Shown one piece after another: positions 1 to 11,327 of a stretch of DNA of 39,763 bases. Positions within the stretch are counted from its first letter, which is position 1; every line of letters begins with the position of its first letter. The position numbers and the translations under genes were made by a program. The DNA is from Botryllus schlosseri. Taxonomy: Eukaryota > Chordata > Ascidiacea > Stolidobranchia > Styelidae. The notes beneath the pieces are model-generated. The model saw only the letters and a list, made by a program, of their open reading frames with translations, was not told the DNA's origin and made no database searches. Location of the stretch: the NCBI GenBank assembly GCA_000444245.1, contig ATSW01006954.1:1-39763 (forward strand). The letters are read 5' to 3'.

Positions 1-1026
1 GGGACATTTTTATACACTGCTAAATGCTTTTACGAAATTCCAATAAAACAATACGCAGGCCACAATCTCCTAATACAGGCTTGTAAATATGTAGATATTG
101 CTGTAGTGTGGTGCAGTTGTAAGTAAGGCAACGTAACGTCGCGACAAGGCCGGCATCCAAATATATTATAATGGAGTAACAAGAAGTGAAGCAAATCAAG
201 ACGGGGTGTTCGAGATGGTGTTACTCAGTGTAACTAACCCCATAGGCCCATAGCTATATACGGGAGTAGTGTAACGAATAATTTTTGTTTCGCCTTTTGG
301 TTTGATACCATGAGGTATAGGAAGATAATTTCCAGCGGAACGTCGGTTGAAAACACCGGGCTTCATCATAACACTGGAATAAGTGACATCGACAACTCCT
401 ACAATAACATTGGAATATGTTGGAATTATTACAGACGCAGTTATTTCAAAGTAGACCCAATAATTTGGCGACGAATGTAACGCCAATGTCTTGGCACTGA
501 AACTATCTGAATATTTATCAAAGCAATGGGGAAAAGCTGATCATTAATGTATTCTGAAGAGAAATACAGCATAGATATCTTCTTATTAGTCACCGTGATA
601 CAGTGCATCAAATATAGGCCTACCGGATTATAGTAAGTGCTGCAAGGAACTCAACACCCTCAGCGAAAAGTGTGTGTATTCACATCCAAAAGGTGGTATA
701 CGAAACAGAACCTACGTCATAATTACACCGCGATATCAATCAAATACAGAGAAAGAACAACGCCGATTGATAATGTTGATTGGTTCTAAACGTAACGCAC
801 ATATAAGGAAATGTTGTTCAGTCGCTAGCAACTCAGGTAAATATTCACTCGACACCCCGAGAACGGGGTTTCTGAATTCTGAGAGGCTACTTTGCGCTGG
901 TGGATACATACAACTGAAATTTTAGATAATTTGAGCAAATCGCAATGGTCTTAAGGTTAATACAAACTGATTTGGAGCTCAATGAATCGTATTCAATATA
1001 CATAATATGATAGCTATTATCTATAC
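1..1026. other. Left-edge non-coding stretch, probably intron of gene 1
   Basis: This lies downstream, on the minus strand, of the first coding exon of gene 1, so it is probably its first intron. It holds an open frame on the minus strand at 486-196 (about 96 codons), but the frame is AT-rich, shows no motif and has no convincing acceptor in the right phase. I do not call it an exon. No repeat family seen elsewhere in the window is obvious here. Confidence 0.4.
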
Positions 1027-1032
1027 ACTCAC

Positions 1033-1191
1033 CCTAACTAACTCGGCAAAATCGATACCGTCTTCGTCTGATTCATTTGCTGTTTCGTGATTTTCACTGG
1101 CTTCAGCCTCTTCTGCGCCGCTTGATAATGACTCAAATTGTTTTGCTTTTTCCGATACACTAATGCGAACGGATTTAGTACCGGGCATCAT
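1033..1191 (-). CDS. First coding exon of an unidentified acidic protein (gene 1)
   Basis: The minus strand reads ATGATG at 1191-1186 and stays open for 53 codons to a strong GTGAGT donor (1032-1027), ending in phase 0. The peptide starts MMPGTKSVRISVSEKAKQ and becomes very acidic and Ser/Glu-rich, ending DEDGIDFAELVR, as in many disordered N-termini of cytosolic or nuclear proteins. The coding-like composition and the clean donor are what I see. The function is unknown and I recognise no domain. A TATATAA-like sequence on the minus strand at about 1394-1388 could be its promoter, giving a 5' UTR of roughly 170 bases. Later exons lie to the left, probably outside the window. It is the first hint of a gene transcribed away from the rest of the locus. 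Confidence 0.65.
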
Positions 1192-1387
1192 AGAGCTGTG
1201 ACTCGATTAGTCCTTCTCGCTGAGGAAAAACATACACAAATGACACTGCTTTATTGAATACAACCGTCTTACATTGGTATCGCTGCCGTTATGTCAGAAC
1301 TTCTTAGAATAATCGCTTTTGTTTATGCCAATGTTCCAAGTCAATATTAGCCAACTGATCAGTCTTTTTATATTGCGAGTGATGACT

Positions 1388-1394
1388 TATATAT
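1388..1394 (-). promoter_or_regulatory. Possible TATA box for gene 1
   Basis: The minus strand reads TATATAA about 200 bases upstream of the gene 1 start codon. Placement fits a core promoter, but in AT-rich DNA such a match is common by chance. Confidence 0.25.
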
Positions 1395-1399
1395 GATAT

Positions 1400-2660
1400 T
1401 ATTTCAATGGCTCAAGACTTCACACAGCCTTCCAAACAAAGCGGCCGCCCCTTAGTACAAACTCGAAACTTATTCAACAGATCAGCGCTACCCAATCCAA
1501 ACTAAACGTACATCTAACTATCCGATTCTAACGGAAGTTTCCTTTGTTGTATATCTCCCGCAATCATAACTTAAACACAAAAACGCACGATCTCTATGAT
1601 ACATCGGCACAATGTGTCGAAGAGGTTTGTATTATGACGAGGCGAGCCTATAACGTGACGTACGTCAGTATCGAGTGTGGGGAGTGAAAGATACGTTATT
1701 TTGTGCATTCCATTTTCGTTACAATACCAAGTAGCTGTTTGATGTTGCGCCACATGTAGCCTCCTGGGACTTCATTTTAATCGTCTCAAAACTAAGTAGA
1801 CTACCCATTTCCAATAAATGTACACATTTTCAATATTGTTTACGGATGAAATTCGACTGAATATGGAGCTAAAAACAAATTACGTTCATTGTTTCGGTCA
1901 TTCGTGCAAGGGATTATATCGATCCAAACGCCGATGCAGATTCATGATCTCACTAATATATATATTATTCAATTTTCGGTAGTATGTTGTCAAGTTTCGG
2001 AAAAATATCGGTAAAAGCCAGCAATCGATGATTGCGCAATTTATTGTCAGCAATTTGTTGATCGATAACTCAGTATTTAAGTACGAATTCGATGCATACA
2101 TTGATTGATTCCCGTATGGTTTTATGAGACGAGACGCAATACGTATAGGTTGTTTCAGTAATGCCAGGTTAGGCTATCAGCGAATATAACTTGACACTTG
2201 ACCTAGAAAATTCCTCTGTAGCTACCCTCGTTCAAAATCGATCGTCAGCCATAATTGTATCGTTCTGTGCGACGTATTTGCAAGGCACAATACAAGTATT
2301 ACGTTTGTAACGGTGTGTTTGAGTTTGTGTTTCAAATAAGACGGCATTTGAAAGGTATTGTGTAAAGTATAGCTTTTTATTGGGTCCAATGTTTCCTTGA
2401 TAACCTGCTTTTAACCTTCTCTACAGTACACGTAACGTATTCATTCGAGTTAAATACCATAGGCCAAGCCAGGAAGATTAACCTACGGCGGATGACATCG
2501 CATTCACTGTGGTTATTATCATAGTTTCGTATACATTTCATTTGCTGTAACTCACTTACTTGGATTGGCTTTTTCGTTCAGCGACATACGTTTAATGCCT
2601 TCTAGTTGGTTCTGTATCATAAAGCAAGTGCTAAGGTGTTGCAGGTTCCAAATGTTTTCA
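1400..2660. other. Intergenic stretch without recognisable features
   Basis: There are only short open frames without splice sites or motifs, and no repeat shared with the rest of the window was recognised. It may include the promoter-distal upstream region of gene 1. Confidence 0.4.
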
Positions 2661-2661
2661 C

Positions 2662-2760
2662 TTATCGGTATCAGTATCCGTTTATTAACAATTTTAGCAT
2701 TTTAAAACACCACAAGATTACGATATAATGAAAAGATAGTATGAGCCTAGGCTTATATGA
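2662..2760 (-). repeat. Repeat family H, copy 1 (LINE-like 3' tail)
   Basis: The plus strand holds TATCCGTTTATTAACAATTTTAGCATTTTAAAACACCACAAGATT-type sequence that recurs at 7625, 19690 and 22055, and in reverse at 39400. Read on the minus strand it ends in a conserved ATCTTGTGGTGTTTTAAAAT block followed by an AATAAAC-containing tail. The minus strand is therefore the likely element orientation. Only the 3' part is present. The class (SINE or LINE tail) is inferred. Confidence 0.45.
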
Positions 2761-3043
2761 TTTCAAACAGGTTTCTGGACGACAGACAAATTGCATAGTG
2801 CTGACATAAAGAAAGTCGTCAGTATCAGCGCAAAGATTGTGTTTATAAAGTGATATAATAACACTCTCGCCAGAAGTTATGGGTTCGAAACCATTCAAGA
2901 ATTACGAACTGCAGGCGTATTAGTCAAGTCTGAGACATGGCCGAAACGACATGTTGCCACGTGCGCATTGCACCGCGACGTATGAAAATGACGTCATAAT
3001 GGAAAAAGTTGATACGAGTAGTGCGTACTTCATCGCACTAAAC

Positions 3044-4220
3044 CAGGGGTTCTCAAAGGGTGGGCCACAGAGCATTTTGAGGTGGGCCACAGAGCTATAT
3101 AGAAAATTTCAGAATTAATGCAAGTTTAGTTATGTTTCTTATGTTATTCGCTAAATATATATTTGTATTATCTAAAGCTTTACATCCGACTCTGATTAGA
3201 CGTAGTGGTGCGTATGGAGTCAGCATGTACAAATCCAAAACATTAGGGAAAGACGGTGGCTTTTTTTCTACTGGCTATGACAACCTACGGCTAACAACAA
3301 CTAAAATAATTTCAAGCGTATAATAACTGGAAGATAATGCTGAAGGAACCAAGTATTCGGGCAGGGTCATATATCGTATGCCGTTGAAAGGGGTATGCAA
3401 TGAACTCGCAATGAAGTGCAATTGATGTACAGATTTACTGTACTTCGGCAGGCCGTATTATTGTAAGCTAAAAATAGTCATAATTGCAAATTATTAGTAG
3501 CTTCTTGCGGAGGTATACTGCACCACCGCAACGAATCTTAATGGATTGAGAATTTATCGGAGCGCATCAATCTTTGAAGTCGGTGTAAAATGTCCGGCCT
3601 GGAAATCATTGTACTTCATGAAAGACTCACAGGAATTGATTGTATCATTGGAATGAATATTCTGACATCGCAACTTCAGTTGTTTTGGTACAANACATAC
3701 AAAGTATACATCATGCATATTGAAAAATCTTTCTTCACTTCCCTGTAGTACNCCATTCACCAATGAATTGTTCGATGCTGGCCCAGAATGATTATAATAT
3801 TCACCACAATAGTATCACTAAAGTCCCAATCGCACAGTGAGGGGACCTAATCATTGTGTTTCACGACGCGAATGGAGCAGCGGACGAAAATAATCTACTT
3901 GGGAGTTTTAGCTTATGATCTACCAGGGCCGTAACTGCCGCACCCACACCCCCAATTGGGAGAGCTCGTTGGTCGTTTGTTCGAGGATATTTATTGAACC
4001 TGAAATTTTTTTCGCGCTTCGCGCAATTTCACATCTCTGGATATCGATATTTAAATATCATCCGTTAGAGAAAAATGCGCATATTTTAGAGAAATAGGCA
4101 TATCGGCGCTCTCCATGACCACGCATTAAACAGAATGATGACTCTAGTATATCAGGTGGGCCACAGCACATTTTTAAACCGGAAAATGGGCCACGGCCAA
4201 GAAAGGGCTGAGAACCCCTG
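3044..4220. mobile_element. Non-autonomous hAT-like element F with exact 8-bp duplication
   Basis: It starts CAGGGGTTCTCAAAGGG and ends with the inverse, GGGCTGAGAACCCCTG. Both ends carry a GTGGGCCACAG-type subterminal motif in inverted orientation. The 8 bases CACTAAAC flank it on both sides (3036-3043 and 4221-4228), an exact target duplication. CAGNGGTTCTCA ends plus an 8-bp duplication are typical of hAT transposons. The 1177-bp interior has no transposase frame. Two isolated N bases occur at about 3694 and 3752. Confidence 0.85.
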
Positions 4221-4234
4221 CACTAAACATACTG

Positions 4235-5055
4235 CAGTGATTCCCAAACTGTGCACTGCCACAGATTCCCAGGTGTGCCGCGAGCCTTTCTGGGATTTTG
4301 TATAACTCTGTATAATATGGAATATAAGGCATGGAGACATCTAGATGCGACTAAAAGCTGATAAATAAGAACAGGCTACGTGACCTCGTCCATGAAACCA
4401 ATCATGACATTACCGATGAATAGAGTAATTTCCACACTCCATATCATAACTGGGCGGTTATGTCTGGATAATATTCTTTGATTCGTTTCAAATCAAATAA
4501 TAAACTATAAGAAATCGTGCCGCATATCATTAGCACATTTTCTGGAATTCAACTTATTATACTTCAACAATATATACTTCTCAAAATTAGCTGTCAACAA
4601 GTATAGGTGGGTAGTCAACCCATTTGGAAGCCATAAATCCAGCAATCGTTTTGCAGAAGAGCAGCCCATTGATTTACGACTCGCCCGTTTTTTGAAACGC
4701 TGTTTTCGCGAAAAAGCATATTCCATAGGTGCAGTCAAAATTTTATTGTTATTGGTACCGTATAATGGGTAGACTATATGAACATGTTTCCATTTCAATT
4801 TTTACTGTAATAAAGAAAAACGAAACCGAGAGACACTGCTTGGAAAACGACGTAATGCGGGTATGTTTGTCAACACTTATTTCTAAACATCGTTTCAGAC
4901 GAACATATGTCCGCATAAACATAAACAAGAATAGCCATCGCGTTAACAGGTGAATCGGTTTTTAGTTTTTACGTTATTGTAAGTGTGGCGTGAGCACTGA
5001 GCATCTTATACTTTTTCTAGTAGGTCACAAGGCGAAAAAGTTGGGGTAACCACTG
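4235..5055. mobile_element. Probable hAT-like element G
   Basis: It begins CAGTGATTCCCAAACTGTG, a common hAT-type end, and a related inverted end (GTTGGGGTAACCACTG) lies at 5040-5055. No clear 8-bp duplication is visible, so the right boundary is less certain than for element F, which lies only 14 bases to the left. No coding sequence is seen inside; the roughly 97-codon minus-strand frame at 4798-4505 has no recognisable motif. Confidence 0.5.
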
Positions 5056-5220
5056 CACTATAGCTACCAAATTATGCTGAATATTGTCGATATTTAGCTG
5101 AAGCAGGGGTCCTCTTAAGTACGTTTATGCACACATTGCACAGTCTTATCGAGATTTGAATTAAAAACTGATTCCTATTTCCTAACGATTTCAAATTGTT
5201 CAATACATGCATGTTTTAAG

Positions 5221-5700
5221 TAGGGCTGCTAAAATCGAGTACCTGAGTGGTTTGATTCAGGATCGAGCATTGGGGCTTCGAGCCGAGTGCGTATAATTCA
5301 TTTGAAGTCATAAAAGTATGAAAGATACGGCGAGTTGAAATGCGCACCTTTTTTGCTACCACAAAGAATTGATTGTCTGCTCTACATCACATCAACGTAA
5401 TTTGGTAACTTTTCGACTAAGCCTATTTCATTGCAATTTGTGACAATGTGGTTAGTTTATCACGACCTCACAGATCTGTCATTTACACTATAATGAGCGT
5501 AGCTTTGTAATACGTAATTCGCATGCAGCTCTACGGCTAACCGAAGTTTTAAGGCTTCCACCGGGGCCTGCGCCTGCGCTCCCGCTTCCACAGTGGAAAA
5601 TACTATCGACACTCTAATTTTCGTTGCTAAATTTTCTCTTGTTGGCAAGGAGCGTATAATTTCAGTACCTCTAGTTTTAAGCAAGTCGCGTAGAGAATTT
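5221..5700 (+). mobile_element. hAT-like element family C, copy 1 (partial)
   Basis: It opens TAGGGCTGCTAAAATCGAGTACCTGAG, matching the intact copy at 21115. The match continues through the conserved interior (TTTATGC, CAACG, GGCTTCCAC) and fades near 5700 before the expected second end. It contains a locally duplicated, GC-rich insert (GCTTCCAC repeated at about 5550 and 5585). Confidence 0.6.
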
Positions 5701-5944
5701 TTTTAAATCACGTCCTAGTTTCCACACGGCCCTACGCGTGTTATCCCAGGTGACAAACTGGTCGGCGAAGAGATTGTTACCGGTTCGCAAAGTTTGCTAA
5801 GTATTGAGGTATGTATGGCAATGGCAACCACAATCAGATGATATATTCTAACTTCAAGCAAGACATCAAACTCGACTGCGTCTTATCTTCAACCTCCTCT
5901 TGATCGTGCCTCGTGCGACACCTACCGATTACTACGACAGGTCA

Positions 5945-6397
5945 CAATCGAGTATTAATTCTGAGTATTCGAGCCGTGCAGTGAGCGATGATTTTTCCAG
6001 GACTGAAATCATACGCTCCTTGCCCTCTTAAGAGTTAATTCAGTAACGAGTATTATAGTTTCGACACTATTTTATTCTGCGGAGGGCTGTATACCTCGAT
6101 TGGTGGTATTGCAACGTACGAAACATGTAGTAGCCGACAAAGCTATACGCGTGTTAGTGGAATGACATATCCGTGAAGTCATTATCAACCCCCAAAATTT
6201 TGGTACCAAGTGCAATGAAATAGGTGTGGTCGAAAAAATGTCAAATAATTTTCAATGTGATATGCTGAGCTGGCAATATGATGTTAGGGTGCATAAAAGG
6301 TGCATATTGTAACGTTCCATATTATTTATACTGTCCTGACGTCATAATGAGTGATAATGGTAAACTTGACTCGAAGTATCTATTTTGCCCGGCGCTA
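5945..6397 (-). mobile_element. hAT-like element family C, copy 2 (inverted relative to copy 1)
   Basis: It has the same family in reverse orientation: AATCGAGTATTAATTCTGAG near the left, TGACGTCATAATGAG at 6337, and an end TTTTGCCCGGCGCTA at 6397, which is the inverse of TAGTGCTGGGC. With copy 1 it forms a head-to-head inverted pair about 1.2 kb long. I cannot tell whether the pair arose by two insertions or one rearrangement. Confidence 0.55.
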
Positions 6398-6700
6398 CTG
6401 ATTGATTATCCATGAATTAGAACTGGTACGATTTCTACCATTTCGGGTATCCAAGACATAATAACAGATGCAGATTTTCCTTAGCTTAATAAAACAAACA
6501 ATACTGATCTGGAGAAAGTACCTACGCTGTAACTAGAGCCACCAGCTTTTTCGGATATTTGATAAGCGCAGATCGGGGATTTCTCTTTACAAGCAAATGA
6601 ACTGCATGTATGGAACAATGTTAATGAACCATGACTGTGCAAAGATCAGGAGGCTGATAAAACAATTGAATTTTACAGCAACGTAATGTATGGTGTATTA
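6398..6700. other. Short intergenic stretch, nothing recognised
   Basis: This AT-rich DNA between a family C copy and the zinc-finger-like fragment has no supported feature. Confidence 0.4.
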
Positions 6701-6711
6701 GATTAGTTTGT

Positions 6712-6860
6712 GAGGACGACGAACTGAGCTGGGCTGACAGATGTATAATTTGTCAGAAAAAACAGGAGCCAGTCCCCAGTGTTACCACTGCGAGCTTGCT
6801 TATTGGTACGAATTACAGCAATTCTGGTTCAACTCTTGGTATGATGATAATGCAAGTACT
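6712..6860 (+). pseudogene. Possible transposon-derived coding remnant with a CxxC motif
   Basis: A plus-strand frame reads DELSWADRCIICQKKQE followed by PVPSVTTASLLIG. A Cys-x-x-Cys placed before a basic and proline-rich turn recalls a zinc-binding N-terminal segment common in repetitive invertebrate transposon proteins. That family recollection is from memory and unverified. There is no start codon context, no splice evidence and no continuing domain, so at most this is a fragment. Confidence 0.3.
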
Positions 6861-7009
6861 GCTCGCTGCTCAGCAGGCGAGTAAGGGGCGTTTCTGCCCC
6901 GTTATTTCCGATTACCAAATCCCAATCTCCCGTAACAAACGCATTACATCGGTGAGACGAGACATCATCATCAATATTCATGTGTGCACGCCAGGGAAGG
7001 CTTAATAGT

Positions 7010-7470
7010 TATTTATAGAAACATGTGGGTGCATTTAGCTGACGTGACTTCAATTTCAATATCACAAATAGTCCAATTAAGAATGATCTTTTTTCTCATT
7101 ACCGACATTTACAACTCAAGCCATTTGGGGGAAATTTGACAGATCAGAAATAACAAGTCCGCTTAAAGTAATGGCTGTGCATAACGCCGCACTACCCGAT
7201 TCATTATCATGTTAAGACAAGGATGGATTAATGCATCATAGCAAACAAGTATTCTTGCTTTCCGGGCGGGTAAAGGGTCACTTACTATAGAGTAGTTTGA
7301 GAGAGCGGAGACGTACGATGATTGAATACATCTTCAATGTCAACATGGATACATTGATACGCGGTAGGCACAGCGTAACTCTCACTTTTGCTCGACCGGT
7401 CATTGGCAATGTGCAGTTTATAGAACCGCTCGGTCAGCTGTTTGAAACGAAGCAGTTCGTGGGTGACAAA
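7010..7470. other. Intergenic stretch with weak open frames
   Basis: Overlapping frames of 67 to 88 codons exist on both strands at about 7285-7548, but they run into repeat J and show no domain. They are probably chance frames. Confidence 0.3.
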
Positions 7471-7474
7471 GTTA

Positions 7475-7625
7475 TTGGCAATAAAATGTATAGGGTTTGA
7501 AGTCCGGGGATATATATGTATGTGCATAAATAATTTGGATAAGCACACCTTTGGTGGTCCTATTATGTGAAGGGAGTGGATAGATTTGATGCCGTTGTTT
7601 AGCGCAATGTTGCTGTAATAAGCGG
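7475..7625. repeat. Repeat family J, copy 1
   Basis: About 150 bases (ATAGGGTTTGAAGTCCGGGGA ... GATTTGATGCCGTTG ... CTGTAATAA) recur at 9165-9330 with moderate divergence. Family H copy 2 follows immediately, so J and H may be parts of one longer element. A short piece (GACAAAGTTATTG) is duplicated at about 7930. Confidence 0.5.
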
Positions 7626-7860
7626 TTGTAAAGTATCAGTTTATTAATAATTTTATCATTTAAAATCACGACAACACTGCAATACAACCAAAAGATAGGA
7701 AGTGGTCGAAACGATCTAGAGTAGTCTTTGAAATCGGACACTCACCCGGGCCTATGCGATATAAATAAGAGGCATGCACACTGCACAGATTGCACAGTGG
7801 ATGGAAAAATAATTGGTAACATAAAGCGAATAGTGATGAAAATGAATCACGCATGTGGCG
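7625..7860 (-). repeat. Repeat family H, copy 2
   Basis: It is close to the copy at 19690: shared blocks include AGTAGTCTTTGAAATC, a CACCCGGGCC run, AAATAAGAGGCATG and ATGAAAATGAATCACGCATG. The LINE-like tail lies at the left, so the element is read on the minus strand. Confidence 0.55.
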
Positions 7861-7971
7861 ATAGGCGAGGTTGATTTTGATATGTCAGATCGCGGCCCGG
7901 TAATCTTGAGGCTGACAGTAGGATGTTCTTGGCGACAAAGTTATTGTCAATAGAATGTATAGCAGGGGTGA

Positions 7972-8400
7972 GCAATGGCAATTATTTTTCTCGGCGGGGC
8001 AAACGTAAAGCAGAAAATACATTGGCGGGCCGAGAAAAAAGTTTAGGCTATACTCTGCGGCATGCTGTTTTGTTTCAATATTAGAAGCAGTGAGTTACGT
8101 TGTTAACACATGCTGCTACAAGTGGATGCGTCCCGAGCTCTGTGTGGCTCAATAAAAGAGCCCTGCTGTTTCGCTAGCTTCCCTAGCAGGTCCGCATCAG
8201 ATGGGTGTGTGTATTTCACTGGAAGATTTTCTCATAATGCTGACTTGACTTATATTCCTTAAACACGGAGACCTGCTCGGTGCTGATCATAAACTTAAAA
8301 AAACGGTTCACGGCTGACTTCAGTAAAAAATTGTTCACTTCCCCAAATCATGTTGAAATATCGGCTTTGGGCCGCACCTTTCATTGCTTTGCATAACATC
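7972..8400. mobile_element. One end of a hAT-like element
   Basis: CAGGGGTGAGCAATGGCAA at 7972 is a typical hAT-type terminus followed by CGGCGGGGC and its near-repeat TGGCGGGCC. The matching right end was not found, so the extent given is arbitrary. It follows directly after a GACAAAGTTATTG fragment of family J. Confidence 0.35.
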
Positions 8401-8960
8401 GTTTGTGAATGAGGATGACCGCTTATCATATGAACTGATTGTATTATTTTACAAATTAGGATTTGGAGACGTAGCCGATTAAAGCGCTGACCCGAGATTT
8501 GAACTTGAACAAGGAAACGGTGACCTGTTACGGCATACTTTGTTATATTGGCTTTATTTATTCAAAGTAAGTGCATTTCCGGTTCAGTTTATAAGCCTAT
8601 AGTTTTAGTCCACGCATTGACATATATAAACTAGTTTTATAGTTTAAATTGCAAGGAACCTTTCGCCGGACTTGAGAAATATATTTACCCGTATTTTACC
8701 TGCTTATTATCAGTTCATTCCCTTTTCGTGGTCGTTAATTTCAGTGTGTAAAGTATACTCTATCTGAAATTTATCTCACCATCGTTTTAACCTGGCTATT
8801 TCAGTGAACTGGACGAATTTCCAGCTGATCCGTGTCATATCTTTTTTTTCGTTTACTGGCGATTCCTTCATCCAAACTCCACCATAGACCCTTGTCAAGA
8901 TCAAAACAAATGGAAAAGACATCCCTGCTTCTTCAGGCATACCTGGAACACGATTTTTGG
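8400..8960. other. Intergenic stretch, nothing recognised
   Basis: There are no supported genes. The frames on both strands at 8776-9110 overlap repeat L and look like chance. Confidence 0.35.
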
Positions 8961-8964
8961 TCAT

Positions 8965-9158
8965 GTCGATGTGACGAAATTGGTCACCGTAAATACTATT
9001 ATTTCAAAAATGACCGAAATTTCAATTTGACTGAACTCGGCTTCCATATACTGGTTGGGATTGAGTCAAATTTGGTGTGCAACGGTTTTTTAGGTAACCT
9101 GACGATTTGACAACCAAGCCGATGAGATTTGAGAAAAAAGTCATTATTTAAACACCCC
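8965..9158. repeat. MITE family L, copy 2 (one end)
   Basis: It ends ATTTAAACACCCC, the inverse of the L start GGGGTGTTCAAAAATAAC. The interior (GGTCACCGTAAATACTATT, GAGTCAAATTTGGTG) matches the intact copy at 12221. The left end is lost or too diverged to see. Confidence 0.5.
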
Positions 9159-9164
9159 TACTGC

Positions 9165-9330
9165 CCAGGTCTGATGCATAGGGTTTGAAGCCTGGAGATT
9201 TATAAATATGTGTTTGGATTATCACGCCTTTGGTCTGAATTTGGCTGCTATTGTGTGAGGAGCTCACATTCTGATGAATAGATTTGATGCCGTTGCTTAG
9301 CGTAATGTCCCTGTAATCAATCGCTGTATT
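9165..9330. repeat. Repeat family J, copy 2
   Basis: It shares GCATAGGGTTTGAAGCC, ATAAATATGTGTTTGGAT, CACGCCTTTGGTC and ATAGATTTGATGCCGTTG with the copy at 7475. Confidence 0.5.
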
Positions 9331-9927
9331 TCGTTTGACGAAGAGAGTTACCCAACTTGAGACAATATCTGCATTTACCACAGCAAGGTAGCATACTATT
9401 TGTTGATGAGCTTAGAAGAATGGGTGAAGCATCACGCCAGTCGACTTCTACCGTATCCCAAACATGCAATGAACTTACAAACAGCATCAACGCTTACTTG
9501 ATAAGTTCGTAGGAAGCCTGTGGAGTGTAGACATTTACGGTATTGCGTATATGCTGACTCATGTTGGCAGTGTAGCTTGGTGACTTAAGCGTATGTAGTC
9601 GATAACAAACAACGAAGACACCATACTTTTACATTTGAGAAAGATAAACAAGTCGCAATCATAGAACGGCGTGCGGCTGGCTTGATATGTGTTCGGGGAA
9701 TTGATAAGGCGCGACGTTTTGGCCATGCTGTCATGTACCAGTTAATGAGACCACGGTGTGCTTTGATGTCAATTGCAGATTGCCTAATTAAAGTTGCGCG
9801 CAGGCTAACCGATTGCCCTCATATATCTTATATCAGTTGAGAGTGTGATAGTGAAGTACATCAGTGAATCGAATGGATGGCGCTTGTATTATGATGATTA
9901 TTTCAAGTGTAGTCTCTCTAATTAATG
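9331..9927. other. Intergenic stretch with one coding-like segment, not called
   Basis: A plus-strand frame at about 9385-9510 reads VDELRRMGEASRQS and then runs to a stop. It has amphipathic, coding-like composition but no recognisable family, and neither boundary is convincing. Nothing else is seen. Confidence 0.25.
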
Positions 9928-9935
9928 ATATAGAT

Positions 9936-10364
9936 CAGTGGTTCTTATCATTGGCTCGATCTTCGATGGAACCCCACAGTCCAAGTCTGCTCTGATATAT
10001 ACTGTTACCGTAGGCTTCAAGATATCCGGGATGTAAAAAGAGATATGTAGAGTATATATGTAAACGAAGACTAGCAGTGGACTTTGTTGCAAAATGATAC
10101 GAGATTGGCGTTTGGCAATTTGAAATCACGCAATCTCTAAATAGAAGCAAATATAGTCAGTCAGCGCCCTAACCGGATTACAATTTACATTTTCGGAATC
10201 AGTGTGACAGATAGCTTTATTTTCCTACATTTATTTTACACGTAGCCAGATTTGAGGTTACCGAAATAATATGCTTAATATTTCCAACTACAAAGGGTTC
10301 AACGAACGCACGTATTGTACGTGATGATGAGCTTTGTTGCCTTCCCAAAGGCTAAGAACCACTA
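9936..10364. mobile_element. hAT-like element Q with near-perfect 8-bp duplication
   Basis: The start CAGTGGTTCTTATC and the end GGCTAAGAACCACTA are inverted. Flanks ATATAGAT (9928-9935) and ATCCAGAT (10365-10372) agree at 6 of 8 positions. It is a 429-bp non-autonomous element of hAT type, older than F or D judging by its flanks. Confidence 0.65.
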
Positions 10365-10435
10365 ATCCAGATTAATGGTCAGAATTTCCGGTCAGCTTAA
10401 CGTGAGCAGAGTTGGACACCTAGCAAATCGTCAGC

Positions 10436-10684
10436 TTTTCCTAATTAAATTAGAATTACTGAATTCGCGAAAACTTGTTCAGTTCGTATCGAATCAGAGT
10501 TCGTTCCCATAAGTATGAGCAATGAGCACGGCAAATGTCTGTACAGCAAGCTTGCCTCGTTTCGCACTATACAGTTCTCCAGTATAACATTCTCAGGAAA
10601 CGCATAAATTAGATTAGAATTAAAATTAAAGCATGGAAACATTTCATAAATTAGATTAGAATTAGATTACCGGCGTTTCACTCA
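10436..10684 (-). repeat. Repeat family A, copy 1
   Basis: The minus strand reads CCGGTAATCTAATTCTAAT, then a GAAATGTTTCCATGC block, GTATAGTGCGAAACGAGGC and TGTACAGACATTTGCC, the order shared by all family A copies. No terminal inverted repeat is obvious, and the class is unknown. Confidence 0.6.
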
Positions 10685-10699
10685 AATTAGTCTAATTAG

Positions 10700-11325
10700 G
10701 CAGCTGGAATTATCTGTTTCAGTGGGCCTTAACTGCCGGTCTGTGGCAAGGTTCCTGCCGGTCCGCAAAATTACAGCATGAACTAATCGAATACTTCTTG
10801 TCTTCTTGACGACACGCGCGAGTCTGTAACACCAAATACTAATAGATCTAGAATTTATGTCACATACTACATCTGAGTCTTTTGTTCCCTTCAACCTATT
10901 GAGTAGCCATATAATTGTGCCTTGTGACGTAATTTTTGTCGACTCCGCTCGCTCACTCCGGCTGTTCAGTAATTTTGTGATGTCTTGCAGTAATCAAGTT
11001 AAAAAACGACCGAGTGCATGAGTGAGTAAATGATTGACGGATCTTCAATTGTGGCGCGCCGCGATCGATTTCTGAACAAGGCGGATCAGACTGAATTCGC
11101 TTAGTTGGGAAAAATGAGCTGATGTCCGGACATTGACATGGACAAACCTATCGATAGGGTTTACCTAGATCGGATATTTGTCATGCCAACTGTAGTGAGA
11201 TATGCATTGTAGGTTTTTGATTTCAACATTGGCTATCCTCGATATAATTTCACATCAGTATCAACGAGGCCATCAGTTACGGTTCAGTCAGCTGCGAGCA
11301 GTTATGGGGACGCGGTTATATGTGA
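10700..11325. other. Intergenic stretch, nothing recognised
   Basis: I find no supported coding exon or repeat relationship in this interval. Confidence 0.35.
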
Positions 11326-11327
11326 CC

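Noticed and set aside
196-486. 96-codon minus-strand frame near the left edge
   Set aside because: It is AT-rich, has no motif and has no acceptor in phase with the donor of the 1191-1033 exon.
2870-2895. GGTTCGAAACC resembling a tRNA T arm
   Set aside because: It is a B-box-like palindrome alone. The upstream sequence does not fold into D and anticodon arms, so no tRNA gene is called.
7285-7854. Overlapping frames on both strands, 60 to 89 codons
   Set aside because: They lie across repeats J and H, conflict with one another and show no domain.
9385-9510. Coding-like segment VDELRRMGEASRQS
   Set aside because: It has no recognisable family, no firm splice sites and a stop soon after.
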